Assembly: GCA_016699405.1 (NCBI GenBank)
Contig: CP064972.1
Span: 3,813,501-3,877,500 of the forward strand
Reading direction: 5' to 3'
Origin: Holophagales bacterium
Lineage (GTDB): Bacteria; Acidobacteriota; Thermoanaerobaculia; Multivoradales; JAGPDF01
Length of the DNA: 64,000 nucleotides
Shown piece by piece: positions 25,170-34,000 of the stretch. Made by a program: the position numbers and the translations under genes. Every line of letters starts with the position of its first letter. Within the stretch, counting starts at the first letter, position 1. The notes below the pieces were generated by a model. It ran no database searches. It saw only the letters and a list, made by a program, of their open reading frames with translations, and had not been told where the DNA came from.

Positions 25170-25173
25170 GAGT
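25168..25173 (+). promoter_or_regulatory. Possible -10 element overlapping the palindrome end
   Basis: TAGAGT begins with the last two bases of the palindromic element and ends eight bases before the ATG at 25182. No SD is visible, so a leaderless message is possible. No clear -35. Confidence 0.3.
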
Positions 25174-25181
25174 CGGCGGCG

Positions 25182-27260
25182 ATGCCGCCCCCCCGCCCGC
25201 TCTGCCGCTTCGGCCGCCGCGTCGCCGCCCGGCTCGTCGTGTCCGCCTCGCTCCTCGTCGCCGGCTGCGGCCCGCGCTCGACCCCCCGGGCCGAGCCGAC
25301 GCACCCCGCGGTCGCCCGACCGTCGCTCCTGCTCGTCACCCTCGACACGACCCGCGCCGACGCTGTCGCGCCAGAGGTCGACTCGGCAGCGACACCCGCG
25401 CTCGCCACGCTCGCCGCGCGGTCGCTCCGGTTCGCGCAGGCCTACTCCACCGCGCCGACGACGCTCCCGGCGCACGCGTCGATGATGAGCGGTCTTTACC
25501 CGGCCGGTCACGGCGTCCACGAGAACGGGCGCCGGATCGCCGATCGGGTCCCACTGCTCGCCGAGCGTCTCGACGAGCTCGGCTACGCGACGGCGGCCTT
25601 CGTCTCCGGCTATCCGCTCGAACGCCAGGTCGGGATCGGCCGCGGCTTCACCGTCTACGACGACGCCTTCGGCCCGGGCCGGGTCGAACGCGATGCCGGT
25701 GCGACGACCGACCGCGCGCTCGCCTGGCTGGCCGCCGCACCCGGCGGACCGTTCCTGCTCTGGGTCCACTACTACGATCCGCACGACCCCTACGATCCGC
25801 CGGAGCCGTTCCGCTCGCGCTTCCCGCACGACCTCTACCGCGGCGAGATCGCGGCGATGGACCACCAGCTCGGTCGACTCCTGGCGGCCTTCGAAGCGAA
25901 GGTCGGGCAAGGCCCGTGGCGCGAGCTGGTGCTTGCCGATCACGGCGAAGGGCGCGGAGATCATGGCGAGAGCCTGCACGGCAACCTGCTCTACCAGGGG
26001 GTGATGCGGGTGCCGCTGTTCGTCGCCGGCAGCGGGATCGCCGCCGGTGAACGACGCGATCCGGTGAGCATCCGGCAGGTGCGCCCGACGCTGCTCTCCT
26101 GGGCGGGCGAAGCGACGGCGGGCGATCTGCTCGCCCCGGCGACGGAGCCGGCGCTCGGCGAGGCGATGCAACCGTTTCTCAACTACCGCTGGCAACCCCA
26201 GACGATGGCCGTCTTCGGGCGCCACAAGCTGATCCGTTCCGGCCGCCTCGAGCTCTACGACGTCGTCGCCGACCCGCGGGAGGCCCAGGATCTGGCGGCC
26301 TCGGCGTCCCCCGACCGCACGCTCGCGCGAGCCGTGGCCGACTACCCGCTCCCGACGCCGCCGAAGCCCGGCGTGCCCGAGCCGGCCTTGCGCGAGGAGG
26401 ATCAACGCCGGCTGGCGAGCCTCGGCTACCTCACCTCGGCGGGGGCCCCCGCCGGCGTGCCGGCGGGAGCGCCGCGTGCCGCGGAGATGACGCACCTGTT
26501 CGGCCACCTCGACCTCGGCTCGCGCCGCTTCGCCAACGGCGATTACGCCCAGGTGATCCCGATCTTCGAGCGCATCCTGCGCGACGACCCGGGCAACCTG
26601 ATGACCGCCGTGCGCCTCGCCGTGGCGCAGGGCTTCGCCGGCCGCGACGCCGAGGCGCTGCGCACCTTCGAGCGGGCGCGACGGATCGACCCGGAGTCGC
26701 TCGAGGTGCGGCACTACCTGGCGATGCAGCACCTGAGCCGCGGGCGGTTCGCCGAGGCCGCACCGCTCTTCGAAGCGGTGCTGGCGGCACAACCGGACCG
26801 TCTGCCGGCGCTCGCCGGCCTCGCCCGCGTGCGGCTGCAACAGGGCCGCGGCAGCGAAGCGGCGGCGCTTCTCGAACGCGCGGTGCCGCTCGCCGGCGAC
26901 CCGGGGCCGTTGCTCGTCGAGCTCGGCGAGGCGCAGATGAGCGTCGGCGAGAGCGCCGCGGCGCTCGAGGCGTTCGAGCGGGCCCGGGCGCAACAGGGCG
27001 CGGCGTTCGTCCACGACCTCGAGCTCGGCGTGCTCTATCTCGAAGCGCGTCGCCTGCCCGAGGCACGCGAGGCGCTCGACCGGGTGGCGCCCAACCACCC
27101 CGCGCACGCGCTCGCACTGTTCAAGCGGGCCCAGGTCGCCGTGCTTCTCGACGAAAGCGATCGCGCCGAACGGGTGCGCGCCGCCTGGATGGCCTCTGAC
27201 GCGGAGACACGGGCGCTGATCGCCCGCGAGCGTCTCTTCGCCGGTCTGCTGCCGAACTGA
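25182..27260 (+). CDS. Sulfatase-fold lipoprotein with C-terminal TPR repeats
   Basis: 692 residues. The signal sequence ends in a lipobox (LLVAGC). Residues about 45-400 are an alkaline-phosphatase-superfamily (sulfatase) domain: LLVTLDTTRADA (metal Asp), TTLPAHASMMSG in the place of the sulfatase C/S-x-P-x-R motif, and LADHGEGRGDHGE. The modified Cys is replaced by Thr and the following Arg by His, so it is unlikely to be a formylglycine sulfatase; a phosphodiesterase or phosphotransferase using Thr, as in LtaS-like enzymes, fits better. About five TPR units follow (RFANGDYAQVIPIFERILRDDPGN...). This sulfatase-TPR arrangement is common in Acidobacteriota. Confidence 0.82.
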   Translation: MPPPRPLCRFGRRVAARLVVSASLLVAGCGPRSTPRAEPTHPAVARPSLLLVTLDTTRADAVAPEVDSAATPALATLAARSLRFAQAYSTAPTTLPAHASMMSGLYPAGHGVHENGRRIADRVPLLAERLDELGYATAAFVSGYPLERQVGIGRGFTVYDDAFGPGRVERDAGATTDRALAWLAAAPGGPFLLWVHYYDPHDPYDPPEPFRSRFPHDLYRGEIAAMDHQLGRLLAAFEAKVGQGPWRELVLADHGEGRGDHGESLHGNLLYQGVMRVPLFVAGSGIAAGERRDPVSIRQVRPTLLSWAGEATAGDLLAPATEPALGEAMQPFLNYRWQPQTMAVFGRHKLIRSGRLELYDVVADPREAQDLAASASPDRTLARAVADYPLPTPPKPGVPEPALREEDQRRLASLGYLTSAGAPAGVPAGAPRAAEMTHLFGHLDLGSRRFANGDYAQVIPIFERILRDDPGNLMTAVRLAVAQGFAGRDAEALRTFERARRIDPESLEVRHYLAMQHLSRGRFAEAAPLFEAVLAAQPDRLPALAGLARVRLQQGRGSEAAALLERAVPLAGDPGPLLVELGEAQMSVGESAAALEAFERARAQQGAAFVHDLELGVLYLEARRLPEAREALDRVAPNHPAHALALFKRAQVAVLLDESDRAERVRAAWMASDAETRALIARERLFAGLLPN

Positions 27261-27425
27261 ACGTCACCGCCGCAGGTCGACCTCGTCCCGATCGCCGGAG
27301 GCAAGCGATCCGGCATCGCGCCCAACCCCTCGCCCGGTCCTTCCCGGGCGTCGGGACGACGCGGGGTCGCTGGACCGGCCGGCGCTGACCGAGCCGACCG
27401 GAGAGGGTCTCCACCAGAAGAACGA

Positions 27426-27453
27426 GAGGCCCGCGGATCGCTCCGCGGGCCTC
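27426..27453 (-). terminator. Terminator-like hairpin after the Oar-like receptor
   Basis: A perfect 12-bp stem, GAGGCCCGCGGA with TCCGCGGGCCTC, around a 4-base loop. On the minus strand it is followed by TCGTTCTTCTGG, weakly T-rich; on the plus strand no T-run follows. It probably ends the minus-strand receptor transcript and may also stop the convergent sulfatase message. Confidence 0.7.
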
Positions 27454-27502
27454 GGGGATCGCCGACCGGAGGCCTCGTGGCGAGGCCCCGGACGCCGGCC
27501 GA

Positions 27503-30442
27503 TCAGAACTCGAACTTCAGGGCCAACTGGAAGCGACGCGGGTCGTAGAACGACTGCATCTGGCCGAAGGTCGAGGTGACGGTGCGGATCTCCTGCGGGT
27601 TGTAGCCCGTCTGGTTGTCGAGCACGTTGAACACGTCGACGCGGGCCTGCAGGTTGAAGCGCGAACCGATCGGGATGTCCTGAGTGTAGTTCAGGTCGAT
27701 CTGGTAGTGCGCGTCGGTGGTGCGCGACCCGGCGGGCTCGGCGTAACGGTTGGTGTTGCTGGTGCTCGTGGTCAGCGCGCGGTAGACCTCGACGTCCGTG
27801 GCCTCCCACGGCTGGCCCGACTGGTAGATGCCGTACGCACCGAGGCTGGCGTGCCACGGCAGGGTGTAGTAGCCGTAGAGCTTCAGCTGGTGGCGGCGGT
27901 CGCCGTGCAGGTTGCCGTACTTGAAGTTCCACAGCTGGCGACCGGCACCGTCGGCGATGTTCGACGAACCGATGAAGATGTTCTGGTCGTTGTTGAGCGA
28001 CGTCGTGGTGTTGTCCTGGTCGAAGTTGCCGTAGTAGTGGCTCCAGACGTACGAGCCGCGGAAGTACGCCTTGCTGCCGCGCCACTCCGCCTCGAGCCCG
28101 GCCTCCCAGTACTTGGTGAAGGAGCCGTCGAGCTCGGCGATGACGTAGCTCGAGCCGCCGATCTCACCGCGCACCTGGGCGAGGTTGCCGATGTAGAGCT
28201 CCTGCGGGATCCCCGCCGGCGGCAGGTAGCGCAGGCGCGAGTCGTTCTCGGTGTCTTCCCAGTAGTTGTAGCCGTAGCGATAGCGCACCTGGGCGCGCGT
28301 CGACCAGCCGTGGCCGAGGCTGCGCGAGGTGCCGATCATGTACTCGTCGACGGTGCGCGGATCGAGGTTGTCCTGGAAGAACTTGCCCGAGGAGGAGGCC
28401 TCCGGGCTCGAGCCGATGAAGTTGCCGTTCTGGTCGAAGTAGGCGTTGATCAGCGCCGCCGAGTTGCGGGCCCAGGAGGCCGCGCGCGGCAGCGAGCTCG
28501 CCGCCGGGATGTAGCGGGCGATGTTGGCGAAGAGCGTGTTGCTCCCGTCGTACGCCCACACCGCCCCGAGGCGCGGCTGGAAGGTGTCGCCGTAGGAGAG
28601 CTCGTACATCTTGTACTTGTGGCCCTTGGCGAGCGCGAAGCCCGACGCGTTGCCGGAGACCGGACGCAGGCCCTGGCCGTAGAGCTGGTCGTTGCTGACC
28701 AGCAGGCCGAGGTTCAGCGTCAGGTTGTCGAGCCGGATGACGTCGTTGATCTCGAAGTTCTGCGAGACGTACGACGACTCGATCGTCGGCACCAGGGTGC
28801 CGTCGGCGGTGAGAATGCCCTGCTGCTGCACCTGGGCCTGGAAGAAGACCGGCTGGCCGGCGCAGGTCGAGTTGGCCGGGCAGTTGATCCGGCCTCCGGG
28901 GATGGTGAGCAGACCCCAGCCGTTCGAGATCCGGTTGAGCTCCTCGGAGTCGCGGAACCACTGGTAGCCGAGGTGCAGCTCGTGCTGGATCGTGTCGCCG
29001 AAGGAGAAGTCGTAGCCGCCCTGATAGCTGCGGCGGAAGAAGTCCTGGTTGTTCACCTCGGAGTAGCCGCCGACCCGGCCGCCGCCCACGCGGACACCGT
29101 TGTCGAGGTAGCCGTAGCGCTGGATGTAGGGGTCGATGAAGGCGTTGAACGCCGTCTGGCCGGAAAGCGGCACCGGCACGGTGAGCTGGCCCATCGTGTC
29201 GAGTGCCCCGATGTTGAGGTCGCTCGAACCGTCGAGGTAGACGCCGAAGCCGAAGAGGTTGTCCGGCACGCCGGCGGTCTCGTTGGCGAAGTCGGTCACC
29301 TTGAACGAGGCGAAGCTGTTCGAGTTGATGACCCACGAGCCCTCGAGGATGGCGATGTCGAGCGTCGCCTTGGCGCCCAGGCTGGTCGAGCCGGCCGAGG
29401 ACTGTCCGCTGACGCTGGTGCCGACGTCGGTGCGGTCCGAGGTGCGGTAGCTGCCGTGCAGCATCATCGAGTTGGTCGGCGAATAGGAGAGCTTGCCGAA
29501 GTACTCGTCGCGGTCGACCTCGTAGTCCGGCACGTCGCCGTAGAAGTTCGAGCGGTTCTGCCGCGTCGTGTTCGGCGCGTAGTAGGAGGCGTAGAAGAAC
29601 AGCCGCTCCTTGAAGATCGGGCCGCCGACGTTGGCCACCAGCCAGTTCTTGTCCTCTTCGAAGACCGAAGCGCTGTTCGTCTCGCGCGTCGCCGTCATGC
29701 TCTCGGTCTGCGCTTTGTAGGAGAGCGAGCCCTTGAACTGGTTCGTGCCCGACTTGCTGATCGAGTTGATCGAGAAGCCGGCCGACCGGTTGAAATCGGT
29801 CGCGTTGGCACCGCCCTTGACCACCGAGATCTGGTCGATGTCGTGCGACGACGGCTCGGCGGAGAGCGTGCCGAAGAGCGGCAGGTTCACGTTCACGCCA
29901 TCGAACTTGTAGACGTTGTCCTGTCCGCTGCCGCCGGCGCTCGGTCCGCGCACGGCGTCCTCGGTGTATTGGACGCCGGGGATCAGCTTGACGAGGTCGC
30001 GATACTCCTGGCCGACCGGCAGGCCGGCGATGACGTCGGAGCTGACCGCCGCCGAGAGCTCGGGCGAGGTCGTGTCGACCAGCGTGGCGGCCGCGGTGAT
30101 TTCGATCGACTCGGAGATCGCCTCCGGCGTCATGGTGACCGAGACGGCGGTGTTGGCCTGCAGGGCGACCGCGACATTCCGCTTGGCCGGCGTCAGACCG
30201 GCGAGAGAGAAAGTCAGCTCGTAGTTGCCGGGAGGCAACAGCGGCAACCGGAACTCGCCGTTTCCGGCGGTAACCGTCGCGCGCGCCTGCGGCAGCACGT
30301 TCGACGTCGCTTCGACCGTCACACCGGGGAGCGCCTCGCCTTCAGACGAGACCACCTTGCCGGAGATCGATCCGGTCTGCTGGGCCATCGCCGGTATGGC
30401 GAAGAGCGCCAGCGTCAGACAGCACGCGAGCCACTTCCTCAT
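27503..30442 (-). CDS. Oar-like TonB-dependent receptor with carboxypeptidase-regulatory domain
   Basis: 979 residues. Signal peptide RKWLACCLTLALFAIPAMAQ, then a carboxypeptidase-regulatory-like domain (GSISGKVVSSEGEALPGVTVEATS, about 24-110), a short plug (AGLPVGQEYRDLVKLIPGVQYTEDAVRGPSAGGSGQDNVYKFDGVNVN) and a large barrel ending with the aromatic RRFQLALKFEF. This is the Oar/OmpA-like receptor class expanded in Acidobacteriota, whose ligands are mostly unknown (often glycans or peptides). It lies between a sulfatase-fold lipoprotein and murQ, so a murein fragment or polysaccharide is conceivable as ligand. The leader of about 215 bases can fold into alternative hairpins. Confidence 0.88.
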   Translation of the reverse strand: MRKWLACCLTLALFAIPAMAQQTGSISGKVVSSEGEALPGVTVEATSNVLPQARATVTAGNGEFRLPLLPPGNYELTFSLAGLTPAKRNVAVALQANTAVSVTMTPEAISESIEITAAATLVDTTSPELSAAVSSDVIAGLPVGQEYRDLVKLIPGVQYTEDAVRGPSAGGSGQDNVYKFDGVNVNLPLFGTLSAEPSSHDIDQISVVKGGANATDFNRSAGFSINSISKSGTNQFKGSLSYKAQTESMTATRETNSASVFEEDKNWLVANVGGPIFKERLFFYASYYAPNTTRQNRSNFYGDVPDYEVDRDEYFGKLSYSPTNSMMLHGSYRTSDRTDVGTSVSGQSSAGSTSLGAKATLDIAILEGSWVINSNSFASFKVTDFANETAGVPDNLFGFGVYLDGSSDLNIGALDTMGQLTVPVPLSGQTAFNAFIDPYIQRYGYLDNGVRVGGGRVGGYSEVNNQDFFRRSYQGGYDFSFGDTIQHELHLGYQWFRDSEELNRISNGWGLLTIPGGRINCPANSTCAGQPVFFQAQVQQQGILTADGTLVPTIESSYVSQNFEINDVIRLDNLTLNLGLLVSNDQLYGQGLRPVSGNASGFALAKGHKYKMYELSYGDTFQPRLGAVWAYDGSNTLFANIARYIPAASSLPRAASWARNSAALINAYFDQNGNFIGSSPEASSSGKFFQDNLDPRTVDEYMIGTSRSLGHGWSTRAQVRYRYGYNYWEDTENDSRLRYLPPAGIPQELYIGNLAQVRGEIGGSSYVIAELDGSFTKYWEAGLEAEWRGSKAYFRGSYVWSHYYGNFDQDNTTTSLNNDQNIFIGSSNIADGAGRQLWNFKYGNLHGDRRHQLKLYGYYTLPWHASLGAYGIYQSGQPWEATDVEVYRALTTSTSNTNRYAEPAGSRTTDAHYQIDLNYTQDIPIGSRFNLQARVDVFNVLDNQTGYNPQEIRTVTSTFGQMQSFYDPRRFQLALKFEF

Positions 30443-30535
30443 GGGGTTGCCCTCCTCGTAGGCCGGCCGCATTGGCAAGGTGCGGCGGCGCGTCATAGAC
30501 CGAACGCCGCCCGCGATGCGGGTTGCCGGCGGCAA

Positions 30536-30607
30536 GATCCCCACTTCGCGGGGATCAGGGTCTCGGTTCCAGCCACTGCAGACGGTCGCTCCTTGGAACG
30601 ACCGAGA
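30536..30607 (-). promoter_or_regulatory. 5' leader of the receptor with mutually exclusive hairpins
   Basis: In the 217-base gap between murQ and the receptor, TCTCGGTTCCA (30561-30571) can pair with TGGAACGACCGAGA (30594-30607), while GGTCGCTCC (30584-30592) can pair with GGAACGACC (30595-30603), sharing the same 3' partner. A third stem GATCCCC/GGGGATC lies at 30536-30556, closer to the start codon. The layout resembles an attenuator or translational switch. Confidence 0.35.
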
Positions 30608-30659
30608 ATCGACGACTCAGGACGGCTCAGGACTGTAACACGCCCGCCGCATCAGGGTC

Positions 30660-31598
30660 TCACCGCGGAACCGTCGCCAAAGCGTCGCGAACGTGGCCGC
30701 GCGCCGTCTCCAGGCGGGTGCGAGCCGCTTCGGCGGAGAGCCCGAGACGCAACGCGACGATCGCCGTCTTGACCTCGCCGGCGCTGTCGGCGAGCGCCTT
30801 TTCGGCCGCCTCCCGACCGCTGCCGGCAGCGGCGGCGACGATCCGCACGGCGCGGTCGCGCAGCTTCGCCGAGCCCTGCCGCAGATCGACCATCAGGTTC
30901 TCGTAGACCTTGCCGAGCTGGACCATCGCCGCGGTGGTGATGGCGTTGAGCACCGCCTTGGTCGCCGAGCCCGCCTTGAGGCGAGTCGAGCCGGTGAGGA
31001 CCTCCGGTCCGGTGGCCAGCGCGAGCACGAGGTCCGCCGCCCCGACCGCGTCCTGCCCGGCAGCGCAGGTGAGCAACACGGTGCGGGCGCCGCGCCGGCG
31101 AGCGGCATCGAGCGCCCCGCGGGCGAAGGCGGTCACCGAGCTCGCCGAGATGGCGATCAACAGATCGCCGGGGCGCAGCTCGGCTGCTGCTGCGGCTCCG
31201 TCGTCCGCCCGGTCCTCGGCCCCCTCGAAGGCGCGGAAGACCGCCTCCGGCCCCCCGGCGAGGACGGCACGAATCCGCTGCGGATCGGTCCCGAAGGTCG
31301 GCGGGCATTCGGCCGCCTCGAGAACGGCGAGTCGACCGCTGGTGCCGGCTCCGGCGAGCATCACGTCGCCGCCACCGCCGAGCGTTTCGGCGACCCACTC
31401 GGCCGCACGCGCCACGTCCCCGGCCTGGGCGAGGGCCCGGTCGATCCCTCGCCGGTCCTCTTCGAGCAGCAGACGCACCGCGGCCTCCGGCGAAAGCCGG
31501 TCGAGCTCGACGCTCGCCGGGTTGCGTGCCTCGGTGGGAAGGGCCTCCCAACGCCGCTGCCCCTCCATCCCCTCGTGTCGTCCGCCCGTTCCGCTCAC
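30660..31598 (-). CDS. murQ: N-acetylmuramic acid 6-phosphate etherase
   Basis: 312 residues (E. coli 298). The MurQ signature GAGTSGRLAVLEAAECPPTFG is intact, with Glu97 matching the catalytic Glu83 of E. coli and Glu128 in EGAED matching Glu114; TGSTRLKAGSATKAVLN is the second SIS-domain phosphosugar loop. MurQ removes D-lactate from MurNAc-6-P to give GlcNAc-6-P in the cytoplasm. GTG start with AAGGAG upstream. It diverges from the symporter/kinase/deacetylase/deaminase operon across only 69 bases, so the two sides likely share control. The C-terminal UBA-like helices are present. Confidence 0.93.
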   Translation of the reverse strand: MSGTGGRHEGMEGQRRWEALPTEARNPASVELDRLSPEAAVRLLLEEDRRGIDRALAQAGDVARAAEWVAETLGGGGDVMLAGAGTSGRLAVLEAAECPPTFGTDPQRIRAVLAGGPEAVFRAFEGAEDRADDGAAAAAELRPGDLLIAISASSVTAFARGALDAARRRGARTVLLTCAAGQDAVGAADLVLALATGPEVLTGSTRLKAGSATKAVLNAITTAAMVQLGKVYENLMVDLRQGSAKLRDRAVRIVAAAAGSGREAAEKALADSAGEVKTAIVALRLGLSAEAARTRLETARGHVRDALATVPR

Positions 31599-31667
31599 GA
31601 CCGTCTCCTTCCCGGCCGCTCACGCTAGGATCCGCGCCGGCCCACTTGTCGCTGCCGAGGAGGATAC
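31599..31667. promoter_or_regulatory. Divergent promoter region between murQ and the murein-sugar operon
   Basis: 69 bases. On the plus strand TAGGAT (31626-31631) could be a -10, and GAGGAGGA (31657-31664) is the ribosome site of the symporter; on the minus strand AAGGAG precedes the GTG of murQ. No strong -35 or operator palindrome is seen. Confidence 0.45.
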
Positions 31668-32996
31668 ATGGTCGAAGCCCTGACGAAGGCGGTCCAAGCG
31701 GCGAGCGACGCCGTCTGGGGCCCCTGGACGATCGCCCTGCTGCTCGGCACCGGGGTCTTCCTCACCTGGCGCTTCCGCCTCGTCCAGCTCACCCGCCTCC
31801 CGGAGGCGCTGCGAACCCTCAAGCCGCGCGCCGCCGACGGTGCGGTCGGCGCGATCTCGCCGTTCCAGGCGTTCATGACCGGGCTCGGCGCCTCGGTGGG
31901 CACCGGCAACATCGCCGGCGTCGCCACGGCGATCGTCACCGGCGGGCCCGGCGCGGTCTTCTGGATCTGGGCCTACGGCTTCTTCGCCACGACGATCAAG
32001 CTCGCCGAGGCGGTGCTCGCCATGCGCTTCCGCGCCGCCGAGGGCAGCGGCCTGTCGACCGGGCCGATGCACTACCTGCGCGACGGGCTCGGCATGCCGA
32101 AGCTTGGCATGGCGTACGCCCTCATCGCCGGCATCGCCTCGCTCACCACCACGCCGTTCACCCAGACCAACTCGATCGCCGTCGTCTTCCACAGCGAGCT
32201 CGGTGTGCCGGCCTGGGTCACCGGGGTGGCCCTCGCGGCGCTCACCTGGCTGGTGATGATCGGCGGCGTCGGTTCGATCGGCCGGGCGGCGGAGCGCATC
32301 ACCCCGGCGATGGTGCTGCTCTATCTCGGCGGCGGCATCGTCGTGCTGGTCGCTTTCGCCGGACGCATTCCCGGGGTCTTCGCGCTGATCTTCCGCGAGG
32401 CCTTCTCCACTCAGGCCGCGGCCGGCGGCGCGGCCGGCACCGCGATGATGCTGGCGGTCCGCTACGGCCTGGCGCGCGGCATCTACGCCAACGAAGCCGG
32501 CTACGGCACCGCGGCAGTGGCCTACGGCAGCGCCAGGTCGGATCGGCCGGTGCAGCAGGGGCTGAACGCGATGATGGAGGTCTACATCGTCTCCTTCGTC
32601 ACCTCGAGCGTCAGTGCGCTCACCATCCTGGTCGCGGGCGTCGCCGGCTCGGGCCTCAAGAGCACCGCCCTGGTGGCCCAGGCCTTCGCCGAGGTGATCC
32701 CCTTCGGCGGACTCGTCGTGCTGGTCAGTGCCCTGCTCTTCGGTTACACGACGCTCATCGGTTGGGGCTACTACGGCGAGCAGTTCCTCTCCTACGTCTT
32801 CGGCAGCAGGGTCGTCCTGCCCTATCGCTGGATCTACTGCGGGCTCGCCGTCTTCGGTGCCACGACCAGCGTCGATCTCGTCTGGGCCTGGGGCGACCTG
32901 ATGAACGGGCTGCAGATCTTCCCCAACCTCGTCGGCGTCCTCGGGCTCTCGGGCCTCGTCGCCACGGCGTTGCGCGAGGATCGCGCGAAACGCTGA
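31668..32996 (+). CDS. AGCS-family sodium:alanine symporter
   Basis: 442 residues, ten or eleven hydrophobic helices. The family signature is GLGASVGTGNIAGVATAIVTGGPGAVFWIW near residues 70-105, and NEAGYGTAAVAYGSAR is the conserved cytoplasmic loop; GYTTLIGWGYYGEQ is also typical. AGCS proteins take up alanine or glycine with sodium. As first gene of an operon with a sugar kinase, a deacetylase and a NagB-like protein, and next to murQ, it most likely recovers L- or D-alanine freed from murein peptides. Slightly shorter than the usual 450-490 residues. Confidence 0.92.
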   Translation: MVEALTKAVQAASDAVWGPWTIALLLGTGVFLTWRFRLVQLTRLPEALRTLKPRAADGAVGAISPFQAFMTGLGASVGTGNIAGVATAIVTGGPGAVFWIWAYGFFATTIKLAEAVLAMRFRAAEGSGLSTGPMHYLRDGLGMPKLGMAYALIAGIASLTTTPFTQTNSIAVVFHSELGVPAWVTGVALAALTWLVMIGGVGSIGRAAERITPAMVLLYLGGGIVVLVAFAGRIPGVFALIFREAFSTQAAAGGAAGTAMMLAVRYGLARGIYANEAGYGTAAVAYGSARSDRPVQQGLNAMMEVYIVSFVTSSVSALTILVAGVAGSGLKSTALVAQAFAEVIPFGGLVVLVSALLFGYTTLIGWGYYGEQFLSYVFGSRVVLPYRWIYCGLAVFGATTSVDLVWAWGDLMNGLQIFPNLVGVLGLSGLVATALREDRAKR

Positions 32997-33070
32997 CGCC
33001 CGCGGGGGCGAGGACCCCCGGCGCGACGTGTTACCCTCGGACCGGGAGGGGGCCGAAGGGAGATCCACTC

Positions 33071-34000
33071 ATGCGATACGTCATCGGCATCGACGCGGGA
33101 GGCACCAAGACGGTGGGCCTTCTCGCGGACGAGACCGGCACGGTGCTGCGTCAGGCGCGAGCCGGCGGCGCCAATTTGCGGGCGCACGGCGAGCTCGGGG
33201 TCGAGAAGTCGCTCTACCAGGTCATCGACGCGCTCGACGCGCCGCAGGTCGATGCCCTCTGCCTGGGCATCGCCGGCGTGGCGCTCGACGCCGACCGCGA
33301 TCTGGTCCGCGACCTGTTGCGGCGGCTCGGCGTCAAGCGCGCGGTGCGCATCGTCAACGACGCGGTCGTGGCGCTCGTCGCCGGCGCGCCGGACGGCGTC
33401 GGCGTCGTCCTGATCGCCGGCACCGGCTCGATCGCCTACGGCATCGACGCGACGGGCCGCACGGCGCGCTCCGGCGGATGGGGCTACCTGCTGGGCGACG
33501 AAGGCTCGGCGTTCTGGCTCGGCCACGCCGCCGTGCGCCAGGGGATCCGCGCCGCCGACGGTCGCGGTCCGGCGACGACGCTCTACGACCGCATCTGCCG
33601 CAAGCTCGGCTTCGCCACCGCCTCCGACCTCGTCGACTGGTTCTACGTCCAGGAGCTCTCGCGGACGCGCGTCGCGCAGCTCGCCTCGGTCGTCGAGGAG
33701 GCCGCCGACGAAGGGGACGCCGCGGCGGTGGACCTGCTCGACCAGGCCTCGGGGCATCTGGCGCGCGCCGCCCAGTCGGTGGTGCGGCAACTCGAGTTTC
33801 CCGGCACCTTCCCGCTCGTCCTCTCGGGCGGCGCCTACAAGGCCTGCCCGAGTCTGGTGCGACGGCTGGAGCGCGATCTCGAGCTCCCGGCGGCGCGTGT
33901 CGTACGCCTCGAGGTCGAGCCCGCCGCCGGCGCGGTGACCCTCGCCCTGCGGCTGCTGGCCGAACCCTCGACGAGCGCCCCGGCGGAGCCGCATCGATGA
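33071..34000 (+). CDS. BadF/BcrA-type sugar kinase (GlcNAc/MurNAc kinase-like)
   Basis: 309 residues of the ASKHA fold. Phosphate 1 motif GIDAGGTKT, phosphate 2 AGTGSIAYG, then SGGWGYLLGDEGSAFWLGHAAVRQ, which is diagnostic of the N-acetylglucosamine-kinase branch of the BadF/BadG family, and LSGGAYKACP near the C-terminus. MurK of Clostridium acetobutylicum, which phosphorylates both MurNAc and GlcNAc at O-6, belongs to this branch. With murQ next door and no PTS gene in view, this kinase is the natural source of MurNAc-6-P. Its stop overlaps the next start as ATGA. Confidence 0.87.
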   Translation: MRYVIGIDAGGTKTVGLLADETGTVLRQARAGGANLRAHGELGVEKSLYQVIDALDAPQVDALCLGIAGVALDADRDLVRDLLRRLGVKRAVRIVNDAVVALVAGAPDGVGVVLIAGTGSIAYGIDATGRTARSGGWGYLLGDEGSAFWLGHAAVRQGIRAADGRGPATTLYDRICRKLGFATASDLVDWFYVQELSRTRVAQLASVVEEAADEGDAAAVDLLDQASGHLARAAQSVVRQLEFPGTFPLVLSGGAYKACPSLVRRLERDLELPAARVVRLEVEPAAGAVTLALRLLAEPSTSAPAEPHR

